A stretch of DNA of 63,261 nucleotides, from contig JAIKWH010000055.1 in assembly GCA_024684955.1 (NCBI GenBank), positions 1-63,261 on the forward strand, given 5' to 3'. The first letter of the stretch is position 1; every line of letters starts with the position of its first letter. Source of the DNA: Pseudobutyrivibrio sp. Its GTDB lineage: Bacteria; Bacillota; Clostridia; Lachnospirales; Lachnospiraceae. Below, in pieces: positions 24,606 to 32,391 of the stretch. The notes beneath the pieces are model-generated. The model searched no databases and had not been told where the DNA came from. It was given only the letters and a program-made list of their open reading frames with translations. The position numbers and the translations under genes were made by a program.

Positions 24606-25361
24606 ATGGATTTAAAATTTAAACTCCAGGTGTTTGAGGGCCCTTTGGACTTGCTCCTTCACCTAATTGATAAGAATAAAGTTGATATTTATGATATTCC
24701 AATTGTTGAGATTACAGATCAGTACATGGAATATGTCAGGGCTATGCACCAGGAAAATCTGGATGTTATGTCGGAGTTTCTCCTTATGGCTGCTACCTTG
24801 CTTGATATTAAAAGCAAGATGCTTCTTCCTAAAGAGGTAAAAGAGGAAGAGGGCGAGGAGGAAGAAGACCCAAGAGCAGAACTGGTACAGCAGTTGCTTG
24901 AGTACAAGATGTACAAGACAATTTCTTATCAGCTTAGGGACAGACAGATGGATGCCAGCCTTGTTTTCTACAAGGAGCCTACCATCCCTGATGAGGTTCT
25001 AAAATATCAGCAGCCTGTTGACCTAGAGGAACTCATGTCAGACCTGACATTGAATAAACTAAATGATATATTTAATCAGGTATTAAAGAGACAGGACAAT
25101 CGCAGAGATCCAATTAGATCAAGTTTTGGCAAGATAAAAAAAGAGGAGATTTCCCTGGAGGAAAAAATGGAATGGACTATTGCCTTTGCAAAGAGCCATG
25201 GCACATTTTCTTTTAGGGCCTTGCTTGAGGCCTCTCATTCAAAACTTGAGGTGATTGTCACTTTCCTTTGCATCCTTGAGATGATGAAGGTAGGACAAAT
25301 TAATATTAAGCAGGATTCCACATTTGCTGATATAGAAATCGAATCCAATATTGCTGCATAA
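24606..25361 (+). CDS. scpA: Segregation and condensation protein A
   Basis: ScpA is the kleisin subunit that bridges the two SMC heads with ScpB in the chromosome condensation complex. From the ATG at 24606 the protein is 251 residues and starts MDLKFKLQVFEGPLDLLLHLI, the usual family N-terminus. The middle is acidic (KEEEGEEEEDP), and a C-terminal winged-helix region (FSFRALLEASHSKLEVIVTFLCILEM) binds the SMC cap. An in-frame ATG at 24576 follows directly on a T-tract with no ribosome site. GACGGG lies before 24606, although it is a modest ribosome site. scpB starts 13 bases after the stop. Confidence 0.94.
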   Translation: MDLKFKLQVFEGPLDLLLHLIDKNKVDIYDIPIVEITDQYMEYVRAMHQENLDVMSEFLLMAATLLDIKSKMLLPKEVKEEEGEEEEDPRAELVQQLLEYKMYKTISYQLRDRQMDASLVFYKEPTIPDEVLKYQQPVDLEELMSDLTLNKLNDIFNQVLKRQDNRRDPIRSSFGKIKKEEISLEEKMEWTIAFAKSHGTFSFRALLEASHSKLEVIVTFLCILEMMKVGQINIKQDSTFADIEIESNIAA

Positions 25362-25374
25362 CTAGGGAGTATTA

Positions 25375-25947
25375 ATGGAATTACAAGAAATAGAAAATAT
25401 TGTAGAGGGAATACTGTTTGCCATGGGAGGCACTGTGGAGGCCAGCCGAATGGCAAAGGCTCTTGAGGTTGAAGAAGAGTTAGTAATTTCTGCAGTTACA
25501 AATCTTAAAAATAAATATGAGGCTGAAAAGAGGGGTATTTCTATTACAGAGATAGATGGGTCTTATCAGATGTGCACCAACCCGGATATCTATGATTATC
25601 TGATTAAAATTGCTAAGCAGCCTAGAAAGTACCAGTTGACTGACGTACTATTAGAGACCTTGTCTATAGTGGCTTACAAGCAGCCTATTACAAAATCTGA
25701 GATTGAAAAGATTAGAGGAGTATCCTCCGATTTTGCCGTATCAAAGTTGGTAGAGTATGGCCTTGTGGCAGAATTAGGTAGGCTGGATGCCCCAGGTCGC
25801 CCAATGTTATTTGGCACCACAGAGGATTTTCTTCGTTCTTTTGGAGTATCTTCTCTTGATGATCTACCAGAACTTTCTCAGACCCAGATAGAAGAGTTTA
25901 AAATGGAGGCTGAGACTGAGGCTTCAAAAGTGGAGGTCAATGTTTAA
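25375..25947 (+). CDS. scpB: Segregation and condensation protein B
   Basis: ScpB dimers bind the ScpA kleisin and regulate SMC ring function. The 190-residue product has two winged-helix domains. The first starts LQEIENIVEGILFAMGG, and the second carries YQLTDVLLETLSIVAYKQPITKSEIE with the RGV segment and the end GRPMLFGTTEDFLRSFG, all standard for the family. The acidic C-terminal tail is common. The gene is cotranscribed with scpA and closed by a strong terminator 15 bases after the stop. Confidence 0.96.
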   Translation: MELQEIENIVEGILFAMGGTVEASRMAKALEVEEELVISAVTNLKNKYEAEKRGISITEIDGSYQMCTNPDIYDYLIKIAKQPRKYQLTDVLLETLSIVAYKQPITKSEIEKIRGVSSDFAVSKLVEYGLVAELGRLDAPGRPMLFGTTEDFLRSFGVSSLDDLPELSQTQIEEFKMEAETEASKVEVNV

Positions 25948-25961
25948 TATTTTTCAATAAG

Positions 25962-25992
25962 AAAACCACCCAAAATTTTGGGTGGTTTTTTA
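25962..25992 (+). terminator. Intrinsic terminator after scpB
   Basis: AACCACCCAAAA and TTTTGGGTGGTT form a long perfect stem with an essentially palindromic centre (25964-25987), followed by T residues to 25990. Confidence 0.93.
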
Positions 25993-26026
25993 TTAGGGAT
26001 TTTGTGAATGAATTAACGAAATTGCA

Positions 26027-26055
26027 TTGATAAAAGTGCATAAAAACGTTAACAT
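26027..26055 (+). promoter_or_regulatory. Probable promoter of the sodium-pump decarboxylase operon
   Basis: TTGATA (26027-26032) and TAACAT (26050-26055) are 17 bases apart. TTAACG at 26013-26018 and CGTTAA at 26047-26052 are inverted copies flanking the region; the second overlaps the -10 and could be an operator. The promoter assignment is moderate because TATAAA at 26055-26060 competes as a -10. Confidence 0.45.
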
Positions 26056-26099
26056 ATAAATTGCCAGAATTTGAAATTTATAATATATGGAGGTATGAG

Positions 26100-27434
26100 A
26101 TGGGTAATGATTTAAGTCAGGCTCAGGCAAGAATCAATGCGTTACTTGATGACAATTCTTTTGTTGAATTACAGTCACTTGTAACAAGCAGAAATACTGA
26201 TTTTAATCTTGAGGCTAAAAAGGAACCATCAGATGGTGTTATTATTGGCCACGGCCTTGTTAATGGCACATTAGTATTTGTTTACAGCCAAAATGCTGAG
26301 GTTCTTGGTGGAACTATCGGAGAGATGCACGCAAAGAAGATCCTGTCAGTTTATGACATGGCTCTCAAAGTTGGTGCACCAGTTATTGGTTTTATTGATT
26401 GTAACGGGGTTCGTTTGCAGGAAAGCTTTGATGCTTTAGAGGCACTTGGCTCTGTTATTGAGGCGAGCGCAGATGTAAAGGGAGTTATTCCACAGTTAAT
26501 CTGTGTTGCTGGCAACTGCGGAGGCGGACTTTCAGTCCTTCCAGCCCTTGCAGATTTTTCATTTATGGTAGACGGAAGTTCACTTTTCGTTAACAGCCCA
26601 GATGCTATTAAAAGCAACTCTGTTGATGCATGTGATACTTCTTCAGTTGATTTCCAGTTTGCTGAGACTGGAAATATTGATGTACATGGCTCCCTTGATG
26701 AGGTCATTGCATCTATGAGACAGATTATTTCTCTTATCCCTAATGATATTACAGAGGCTACTGATGACCTTAATCGTGCTTCTGTTGGTCTGGAGGATAA
26801 GATTTGTGACGCTGCCGCTTTTGCTACAGAGATAGCAGACAACAGAGAGTTCATAGAGCTAAAGGGTGGATTTGCCCAGGAGATGGTTACAGGCCTTATG
26901 AAACTGGATGGTGTTACTGTTGGTGTAGTAGGTAACAGAGAGACAGATAAGGGAGCAATCCTTTCTGCCAATGCTTGTGAAAAGGCAGCTGATTTTATCG
27001 ACCTTTGTGACATGTACGAGATTCCTCTTTTGACACTTACTGATGTTGAGGCTTTTAAGACTTGCAAGTGCCAGGAGAAGAGACTGCCTAGAGCCCTGGC
27101 TCAGATGACACAGAGATTTGTGGATGCTAGCATTCCAAAGATCAATGTTATTATGAAGCAGGCTTATGGTAGCCCATATGTATTCATGAATTCTAAGTCA
27201 ATCGGAGCAGATTTAGTTTACGCTTTCGAAGATAGCAAAATTGGTGCTATGGAGGCATCTAAGGCTGCAAGCATTCTCTCTGCTGACGGAGTTAGCCCAG
27301 AGCAGATTGAAAAGGATTATGATTCTATTTATGACAGCGCTGCAAAGGCTGCTGCCCATGGTCATGTTGATAGAATTCTCACATATGCAGATGCAAGAAA
27401 GTATATTATTGCAGGATTCGAAATGTTCTTTTAA
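26100..27434 (+). CDS. Carboxyltransferase of the 12S / methylmalonyl-CoA decarboxylase alpha type, divergent
   Basis: The 444-residue protein has two crotonase-like halves as in acyl-CoA carboxylase beta subunits and MmdA. The N-half has SDGVIIGHGLVNGT, LGGTIGEMHAKKI and the second half AYGSPYVFMNSKS. Members transfer CO2 between an acyl-CoA and biotin. It is shorter than typical MmdA (about 510). Both oxyanion segments differ from the usual GGAR and YGGA forms, reading CNGVR (101-105) and YGSPY (356-360). The start is fixed by GGAGGT at 26089-26094; an in-frame ATG at 26061 has no ribosome site. It is the first gene of a five-gene operon with gamma, biotin carrier, beta and 5S-type subunits. 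The acyl substrate is uncertain, with methylmalonyl-CoA the default guess. Confidence 0.85.
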   Translation: MGNDLSQAQARINALLDDNSFVELQSLVTSRNTDFNLEAKKEPSDGVIIGHGLVNGTLVFVYSQNAEVLGGTIGEMHAKKILSVYDMALKVGAPVIGFIDCNGVRLQESFDALEALGSVIEASADVKGVIPQLICVAGNCGGGLSVLPALADFSFMVDGSSLFVNSPDAIKSNSVDACDTSSVDFQFAETGNIDVHGSLDEVIASMRQIISLIPNDITEATDDLNRASVGLEDKICDAAAFATEIADNREFIELKGGFAQEMVTGLMKLDGVTVGVVGNRETDKGAILSANACEKAADFIDLCDMYEIPLLTLTDVEAFKTCKCQEKRLPRALAQMTQRFVDASIPKINVIMKQAYGSPYVFMNSKSIGADLVYAFEDSKIGAMEASKAASILSADGVSPEQIEKDYDSIYDSAAKAAAHGHVDRILTYADARKYIIAGFEMFF

Positions 27435-27452
27435 TTAGTGGAAGGTGATTCT

Positions 27453-28322
27453 ATGAGAAAAAAATTATTATTAATTTTAATGACCTTTACACTTTCACTT
27501 TCTCTGTTTGCATGTGGTTCTAGCAAGGAAGATAATCTGTACGGAGGCTATGACGAAGCATACTATGAGAATCTGTCTAGATTCTACATTTATTACGCTT
27601 TAGCCTTTACCGATGATCCAAATGCTGATCTAGATGCTGCTGGCCAGTACCTTGTTAAAAATGGTGTTGGTGCTTTGCAGGTTTCTGCAGTGCAAAATGG
27701 TCTTCCTGAATATTTAGATGAAAGTTTTATTTGCTTTGACGGCCTGTTAAACAGTCTTAGTGAGTGTAAAGAAGAAGATTTAGGAGAATACAAGGATATT
27801 ATTAAGGCTGAGCCTACTTTCTGGGACAAGAAGTTCCCTAAGTTGACTGGTTACGATCCTAATTCTACCAATTATGTTCAGGTGGTAAAGTCTGGAAAGA
27901 CAATTACTGCCACCACAATTTTGGACTATGAAAATAGAGATGTAAAAGTTACATTTGCTTTCAAGTCATACAACGTTGATGGAGGCCCAACTTCTATAGA
28001 GGCATCACCTATTTATACAAAGGGTGAGATCATGAAGAAGGCCGGCCTTAACACAGGAATGGGTATTGGCATTGTATTCTTTATGCTGGTTGCTATGTCT
28101 TTGATTATCAAGTCATTTGAGATTATACCTATTATTGAAAAGAAGTTTAAAAAGAAGAACGATGAGGTTAAGCCTGTTAGTCCTGTCGTTGCAACAAACA
28201 AAGTGGCAACAAAGGATGAAACCGACAATCTTGAACTTGTGGCAGTTATTGCAGCTGCTATTGCAGCAAGCACAGGCACATCTACTGATTCCTTTGTAGT
28301 TCGTTCAATTAAGAGAAGATAG
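27453..28322 (+). CDS. Sodium-pump decarboxylase gamma subunit (OadG-like) with lipoprotein N-domain
   Basis: The 289-residue protein starts with a lipoprotein signal peptide (LSLSLFAC, lipobox Cys21). About 180 extracytoplasmic residues follow with no named domain. Then come one membrane helix (about 203-219, MGIGIVFFMLVAMSLII) and a cytoplasmic tail ending in ELVAVIAAAIAASTGT, the recognisable OadG/MmdD C-terminal motif. Canonical gamma subunits are 80-110 residues and consist only of the helix and tail, so this one has a large outer domain added. In known pumps gamma assembles the complex and its tail binds the carboxyltransferase. The ATG at 27453 follows GGAAGGTG; an upstream GTG at 27438 is less likely. 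Confidence 0.85.
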   Translation: MRKKLLLILMTFTLSLSLFACGSSKEDNLYGGYDEAYYENLSRFYIYYALAFTDDPNADLDAAGQYLVKNGVGALQVSAVQNGLPEYLDESFICFDGLLNSLSECKEEDLGEYKDIIKAEPTFWDKKFPKLTGYDPNSTNYVQVVKSGKTITATTILDYENRDVKVTFAFKSYNVDGGPTSIEASPIYTKGEIMKKAGLNTGMGIGIVFFMLVAMSLIIKSFEIIPIIEKKFKKKNDEVKPVSPVVATNKVATKDETDNLELVAVIAAAIAASTGTSTDSFVVRSIKRR

Positions 28323-28358
28323 TTTGTAACATACATTTTACCTAGGAGGTATTTATTA

Positions 28359-28712
28359 ATGAAAAATTATACTATTACTGTCAATGGAACAGTTTATGAT
28401 GTTACTGTAGAGGACAAGGGAGGCTCAGGAGTTTCTCCAGTATCTGCTCCTGCACCAAAGGCAGCAGCTGCTCCTGCAGCACCTGCTGGGGCTGGCGCTA
28501 TAAAAATTGAGGCCGGTGCAGCTGGAAAGGTTGTAAAGGTAGCAGCAAGTGCTGGTACAGCAGTAAAGAAAGGTGATGCTGTTGTAGTACTTGAGGTAAT
28601 GAAGATGGAGACACCTGTTGTTGCTCCAGAGGATGGAACAGTTGCTTCTATCAATTGCAACGAAGGTCAGACTGTTGAAGCAGGTGCATTACTTGCAACA
28701 ATGAATAAATAG
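28359..28712 (+). CDS. Biotin carboxyl carrier protein of the decarboxylase
   Basis: The 117-residue protein has an N-terminal strand-rich segment (MKNYTITVNGTVYDVTVED), a flexible Ala-Pro linker (about residues 28-46) and a C-terminal biotinyl domain. The biotin-accepting lysine is Lys82 in EVMKMETP, the canonical motif. Carboxybiotin shuttles CO2 from the carboxyltransferases to the beta subunit. It is equivalent to GcdC/MmdC or the 1.3S subunit of transcarboxylase. AGGAGG precedes the ATG. It lies between the gamma and beta genes with short gaps, so it is one subunit of the same complex. Confidence 0.95.
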   Translation: MKNYTITVNGTVYDVTVEDKGGSGVSPVSAPAPKAAAAPAAPAGAGAIKIEAGAAGKVVKVAASAGTAVKKGDAVVVLEVMKMETPVVAPEDGTVASINCNEGQTVEAGALLATMNK

Positions 28713-28723
28713 GAGGATAACAC

Positions 28724-29872
28724 ATGAGTTACGTTGGAGAGACATTGTCGAACCTACTTAATCAGACAGCATTTTTTAATCTGTCAGTAGGTAACTATGT
28801 CATGATAGCGGTTGCCTGTGTTTTCCTTTATCTTGCAATTAAAAAGGGATATGAACCACTTCTTTTAGTACCAATCGCTTTTGGTATGCTCTTGGTTAAC
28901 ATTTATCCTGATATTATTGCATCCCCTGAGGAAACCTCTAATGGGGTAGGCGGCTTGCTTTATTATTTCTATTCACTTGATGAATGGTCAATTCTTCCAT
29001 CACTGATTTTTATGGGTGTTGGAGCCATGACCGACTTTGGACCACTTATTGCAAACCCAATTTCATTTTTACTTGGTGCCGCAGCCCAGGTTGGTATCTT
29101 TACAGCCTACCTGCTGGCAATCCTGTTAGGATTCAATGATGAGGCAGCAGCTGCTGTTTCAATTATTGGTGGAGCAGATGGTCCTACATCTATTTTCCTG
29201 GCTGGTAAATTAGGTCAGTCAGCATTGATGGGACCTATTGCTGTTGCAGCATATTCTTATATGTCACTGGTTCCTATCATTCAGCCACCAATTATGAGAT
29301 TCTTTACAACAAAGGAAGAGCGTGCCATCAAGATGGCTCAACTTAGACCTGTATCTAAGTTGGAAAAGATTCTTTTCCCTATTATCGTTACTATTATTGT
29401 TTGTCTTATTCTTCCAACAACAGCTCCACTGGTTGGTATGCTTATGCTGGGCAACCTCTTTAGAGAGTCTGGAGTTGTTCATCAGTTGACTGAGACAGCA
29501 TCAAATGCTTTGATGTACATCGTTGTTATATTACTTGGAACATCTGTAGGTGCTTCTACATCTGCTGAGGCTTTCCTTAATGTTTCAACACTTAAGATTG
29601 TATTGCTTGGTCTTATAGCCTTTATATTTGGTACTGCAGGCGGCGTATTGTTTGGTAAATTGCTTTGCCACCTTACCCACGGCAAGATCAATCCACTTAT
29701 TGGTTCTGCTGGTGTTTCTGCCGTTCCTATGGCAGCCCGTGTTTCACAAAAGGTTGGAGCAGAAGAGGATCCTACAAACTTCCTTCTTATGCATGCAATG
29801 GGACCTAACGTAGCAGGTGTTATTGGTACAGCAGTTGCGGCCGGTGTATTCATGGCTATATTCGGAGTTTAA
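28724..29872 (+). CDS. oadB: Sodium-ion-translocating decarboxylase beta subunit
   Basis: The 382-residue integral membrane protein has about nine to ten hydrophobic segments. It contains the signature IIGGADGPTSIFLAGKL, in which the Asp is essential for Na+ transport in Klebsiella OadB, and the conserved GPNVAGVIGTAVAAG end. It decarboxylates carboxybiotin and exports Na+ (about two per turnover in studied enzymes). The family name covers OadB, MmdB and GcdB, which cannot be told apart by sequence alone. It sits between the biotin carrier and the 5S-type carboxyltransferase gene, 26 bases before the latter. Confidence 0.95.
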   Translation: MSYVGETLSNLLNQTAFFNLSVGNYVMIAVACVFLYLAIKKGYEPLLLVPIAFGMLLVNIYPDIIASPEETSNGVGGLLYYFYSLDEWSILPSLIFMGVGAMTDFGPLIANPISFLLGAAAQVGIFTAYLLAILLGFNDEAAAAVSIIGGADGPTSIFLAGKLGQSALMGPIAVAAYSYMSLVPIIQPPIMRFFTTKEERAIKMAQLRPVSKLEKILFPIIVTIIVCLILPTTAPLVGMLMLGNLFRESGVVHQLTETASNALMYIVVILLGTSVGASTSAEAFLNVSTLKIVLLGLIAFIFGTAGGVLFGKLLCHLTHGKINPLIGSAGVSAVPMAARVSQKVGAEEDPTNFLLMHAMGPNVAGVIGTAVAAGVFMAIFGV

Positions 29873-29898
29873 CAAACAATAATTAGGAGGGAAAAATA

Positions 29899-31317
29899 AT
29901 GGCAGATATTCAACCAAAGCCAATTAAAATTACAGAGACTGTACTTCGTGATGCACACCAGTCTCTTATAGCTACTAGAATGCCAACCTCTATCATGCTT
30001 CCAATCGTTGATAAGATGGATAAGGTTGGTTATAACGCAGTTGAGTGCTGGGGCGGCGCCACATTTGATGCATGCCTTAGATTCCTCAAGGAAGATCCTT
30101 GGGATAGACTTAGAAAACTTAGAGATGGTTTCAAAAATACCAAACTTCAGATGCTTTTTAGAGGACAGAATATCTTAGGATATAGCCCTTATCCAGATGA
30201 TGTTGTTGAGTATTTTGTACAGAAATCTATCGCAAACGGTATTGATATTATTCGTATCTTTGATTGCTTAAACGATCTTAGAAACCTTCAGACAGCAGTT
30301 ACTGCTACAAAGAAGGAAAAAGGACATGCTCAGGTTGCTCTTTCTTATACATTAGGTGAGGCTTACACACTTGATTACTGGAAAGACATTGCAAAGCGTA
30401 TCGAGGATATGGGTGCAGATTCAATTTGTATCAAGGATATGGCAGGACTTCTTGTTCCAAAGTCAGCCTATGATCTTGTATCTGCTTTAAAGGAGTCTAC
30501 TTCACTTCCTATAGAGATGCATACTCACTACACATCAGGTGTTGCTAGTATGACATATATGAAGTCAGTAGAGGCTGGTGCAGATATTATTGACTGTGCT
30601 ATTTCTCCATTTGCGCTTGGTACATCACAGCCTGCAACAGAAGTTATGGCCGCTGCCTTTGATGGCACACCATATGCTACAGGTTTTGATCAGAATCTCC
30701 TTTCTGAGATTGCTGACTATTTTAGACCTTACAGAGAAGAGTGCATCGATAGCGGTCTTATGTCTACAAAGGTCCTTGGCGTTAACATCAACACTCTTCG
30801 TTATCAGGTTCCTGGCGGTATGCTTTCAAACCTTATCAGCCAGTTAAAGGAGCAGGGTAAGGAAGACAAACTCCGTGATGTTTTAGAGGAGGTTCCACGT
30901 GTTCGTAAAGACCTTGGCGAGCCACCACTTGTTACACCTTCATCACAGATTGTTGGTACCCAGGCTGTATTTAATGTACTGACTGGTGAGAGATACAAGG
31001 TTGTTCCTCAGCAGACAAAGGACATTCTCCTGGGCAAGTATGGCCAGACTGTAAAGCCATTTAATCCAGAGGTTGTGGACAAGGCATTGGGAGATGAAAA
31101 GGACCAGACAATCACTTGCCGTCCTGCAGATCTTTTAGAGCCAGGCCTCCAAAAGTTTGAGGATGAGTGCAAGCAGTACAAGCAGCAGGATGAAGACGTA
31201 TTATCATACGCTTTGTTCCCAAAGGTTGCTACTGATTTCTTCAAGTATCGTCAGGCTCAGCAGACTGGTGTTGACCCTAACAAGGCAGATGTTGCCAACA
31301 AGGCTTACCCAGTTTAA
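29899..31317 (+). CDS. oadA: Oxaloacetate decarboxylase alpha / transcarboxylase 5S-type carboxyltransferase
   Basis: The 472-residue protein has a DRE-TIM barrel fold with metal ligands in RDAHQSLIATRM near the start and MHTHYTSGVASM near residue 207, plus the CIKDMAGLL lysine segment. The PYC-type C-terminal cap domain is present (LVTPSSQIVGTQAVFNVL, GERYKVV). It lacks a biotin domain of its own, so it depends on the separate carrier encoded 1.2 kb upstream, like the 5S subunit of propionibacterial transcarboxylase. The reaction is carboxyl exchange between oxaloacetate or pyruvate and biotin. AGGAGGG precedes the ATG. It is the last gene of the operon. Confidence 0.94.
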   Translation: MADIQPKPIKITETVLRDAHQSLIATRMPTSIMLPIVDKMDKVGYNAVECWGGATFDACLRFLKEDPWDRLRKLRDGFKNTKLQMLFRGQNILGYSPYPDDVVEYFVQKSIANGIDIIRIFDCLNDLRNLQTAVTATKKEKGHAQVALSYTLGEAYTLDYWKDIAKRIEDMGADSICIKDMAGLLVPKSAYDLVSALKESTSLPIEMHTHYTSGVASMTYMKSVEAGADIIDCAISPFALGTSQPATEVMAAAFDGTPYATGFDQNLLSEIADYFRPYREECIDSGLMSTKVLGVNINTLRYQVPGGMLSNLISQLKEQGKEDKLRDVLEEVPRVRKDLGEPPLVTPSSQIVGTQAVFNVLTGERYKVVPQQTKDILLGKYGQTVKPFNPEVVDKALGDEKDQTITCRPADLLEPGLQKFEDECKQYKQQDEDVLSYALFPKVATDFFKYRQAQQTGVDPNKADVANKAYPV

Positions 31318-31322
31318 TTATT

Positions 31323-31365
31323 TCTTGTAATTTTGCAAGATTATTCTTTACAAATTACAAAGAAT
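31323..31365 (+). other. Two small hairpins between oadA and its terminator
   Basis: TCTTGT pairs with GCAAGA (31323-31340, one G-U), and ATTCTTT pairs with AAAGAAT (31343-31365). Neither has a T-tract. Together with the terminator they make three consecutive stem-loops in the 3' untranslated region, which may protect the operon mRNA. Confidence 0.5.
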
Positions 31366-31386
31366 CATCTTAATTTCATACAATTG

Positions 31387-31426
31387 GAGGTTGTGCAAGA
31401 TTTCTTGCATAACCTCTATTTTTTTT
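31387..31426 (+). terminator. Intrinsic terminator of the decarboxylase operon
   Basis: GAGGTT (31387-31392) pairs with AACCTC (31411-31416), continued inside by GCAAGA/TCTTGC with small internal loops. Eight T residues follow at 31419-31426. Confidence 0.9.
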
Positions 31427-31470
31427 GTACAATATCTGGGTATTGAATGTTTATATGAGAGGTTGATTAT

Positions 31471-32391
31471 ATGGCAACTACAGGGGATTTACTTAGCAAA
31501 ATAAATGAGAATTACGGCAAGATGTCCAAGGGGCAAAAGAAACTTGCCAACTATATAATGGACAACTATGACAAGGCTGTTTTTTACACAGCAGCCAAAC
31601 TGGGAGAATGCATTGGAATATCTGAATCTACAGTGGTGAGATTTGCCTCCTTTATTGGATATAAGGGATTCCCAGAGTTTCAAAGAGCCCTGGAGGACAT
31701 GGTGAGAAACAAGCTAAACACCAATGATAGCACCAGCGTTACCAATGGTTCCATTGAGCAAAACGGGGTTTTAAATTCGGTTTTGTCTTCGGATATTTTA
31801 AAGATAAAAAATACCATGGAGAGCATTGACCGTGCAGCCTTTGACAATGCCGTTGATTCTCTTATTTCGGCCAGAAGAATCTATATTGTAGGAATAAGGA
31901 CCTGTGCACCACTGGCATCATTTCTTGCCTTTTATCTCAATATGATATTTGATAATGTCATTAACCTGCAGACAAATTCTGCCTCAGAACTTTTTGAGCA
32001 GATGATACATATTAACGAGAGCGATTGCATTATCGGCATATCTTTCCCTAGATATTCCATGAGAACCCTTAAGGCACTGGAATTTGCCAACAGCAGGAGG
32101 GCTAAAATTATAACTCTGACAGATTCTATTCATTCACCTATGAATCTGTATTCTTCCTGCAATTTAATTGCAGAATCGGACATGTCCTCTGTTGTGGATT
32201 CTTTGGTTGCGCCACTGTCTGTTATAAATGCTCTCCTTGTAGAACTTTGTAACAGGAAAAAGGCAGACTTGGCTAATACCTTGGATATGGTGGAGCAGGT
32301 ATGGTCTGACTATCAGTTTTATGAAAATGATGAAATCGACCAGGTGGATGATTCTATAAAGATGATTTATCAGGAGAAATTTGATGAGTAA
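31471..32391 (+). CDS. RpiR/MurR-family transcriptional regulator with SIS domain
   Basis: The 306-residue protein has an N-terminal RpiR helix-turn-helix (about residues 1-80, with MSKGQKKLANYIMDNY and CIGISESTVVRFASFIGYKGFPEFQ). A sugar isomerase (SIS) domain covers about 125-260 (ARRIYIVGIRTCAPLASFLAFYLN). Such regulators respond to phosphosugars and control sugar or amino-sugar genes. No catabolic genes are adjacent. Its stop overlaps the flavoprotein gene by 8 bases, so the effector and target cannot be inferred from context. It could alternatively act on the decarboxylase operon upstream, but nothing in the sequence shows that. Confidence 0.88.
   Translation: MATTGDLLSKINENYGKMSKGQKKLANYIMDNYDKAVFYTAAKLGECIGISESTVVRFASFIGYKGFPEFQRALEDMVRNKLNTNDSTSVTNGSIEQNGVLNSVLSSDILKIKNTMESIDRAAFDNAVDSLISARRIYIVGIRTCAPLASFLAFYLNMIFDNVINLQTNSASELFEQMIHINESDCIIGISFPRYSMRTLKALEFANSRRAKIITLTDSIHSPMNLYSSCNLIAESDMSSVVDSLVAPLSVINALLVELCNRKKADLANTLDMVEQVWSDYQFYENDEIDQVDDSIKMIYQEKFDE

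Noticed and set aside
26351-27067. A 238-codon open frame on the minus strand inside the 12S-like carboxyltransferase gene
   Set aside because: It mirrors a strongly supported gene, has Ser/Ala-rich composition typical of antisense frames, and lacks a promoter or ribosome site.
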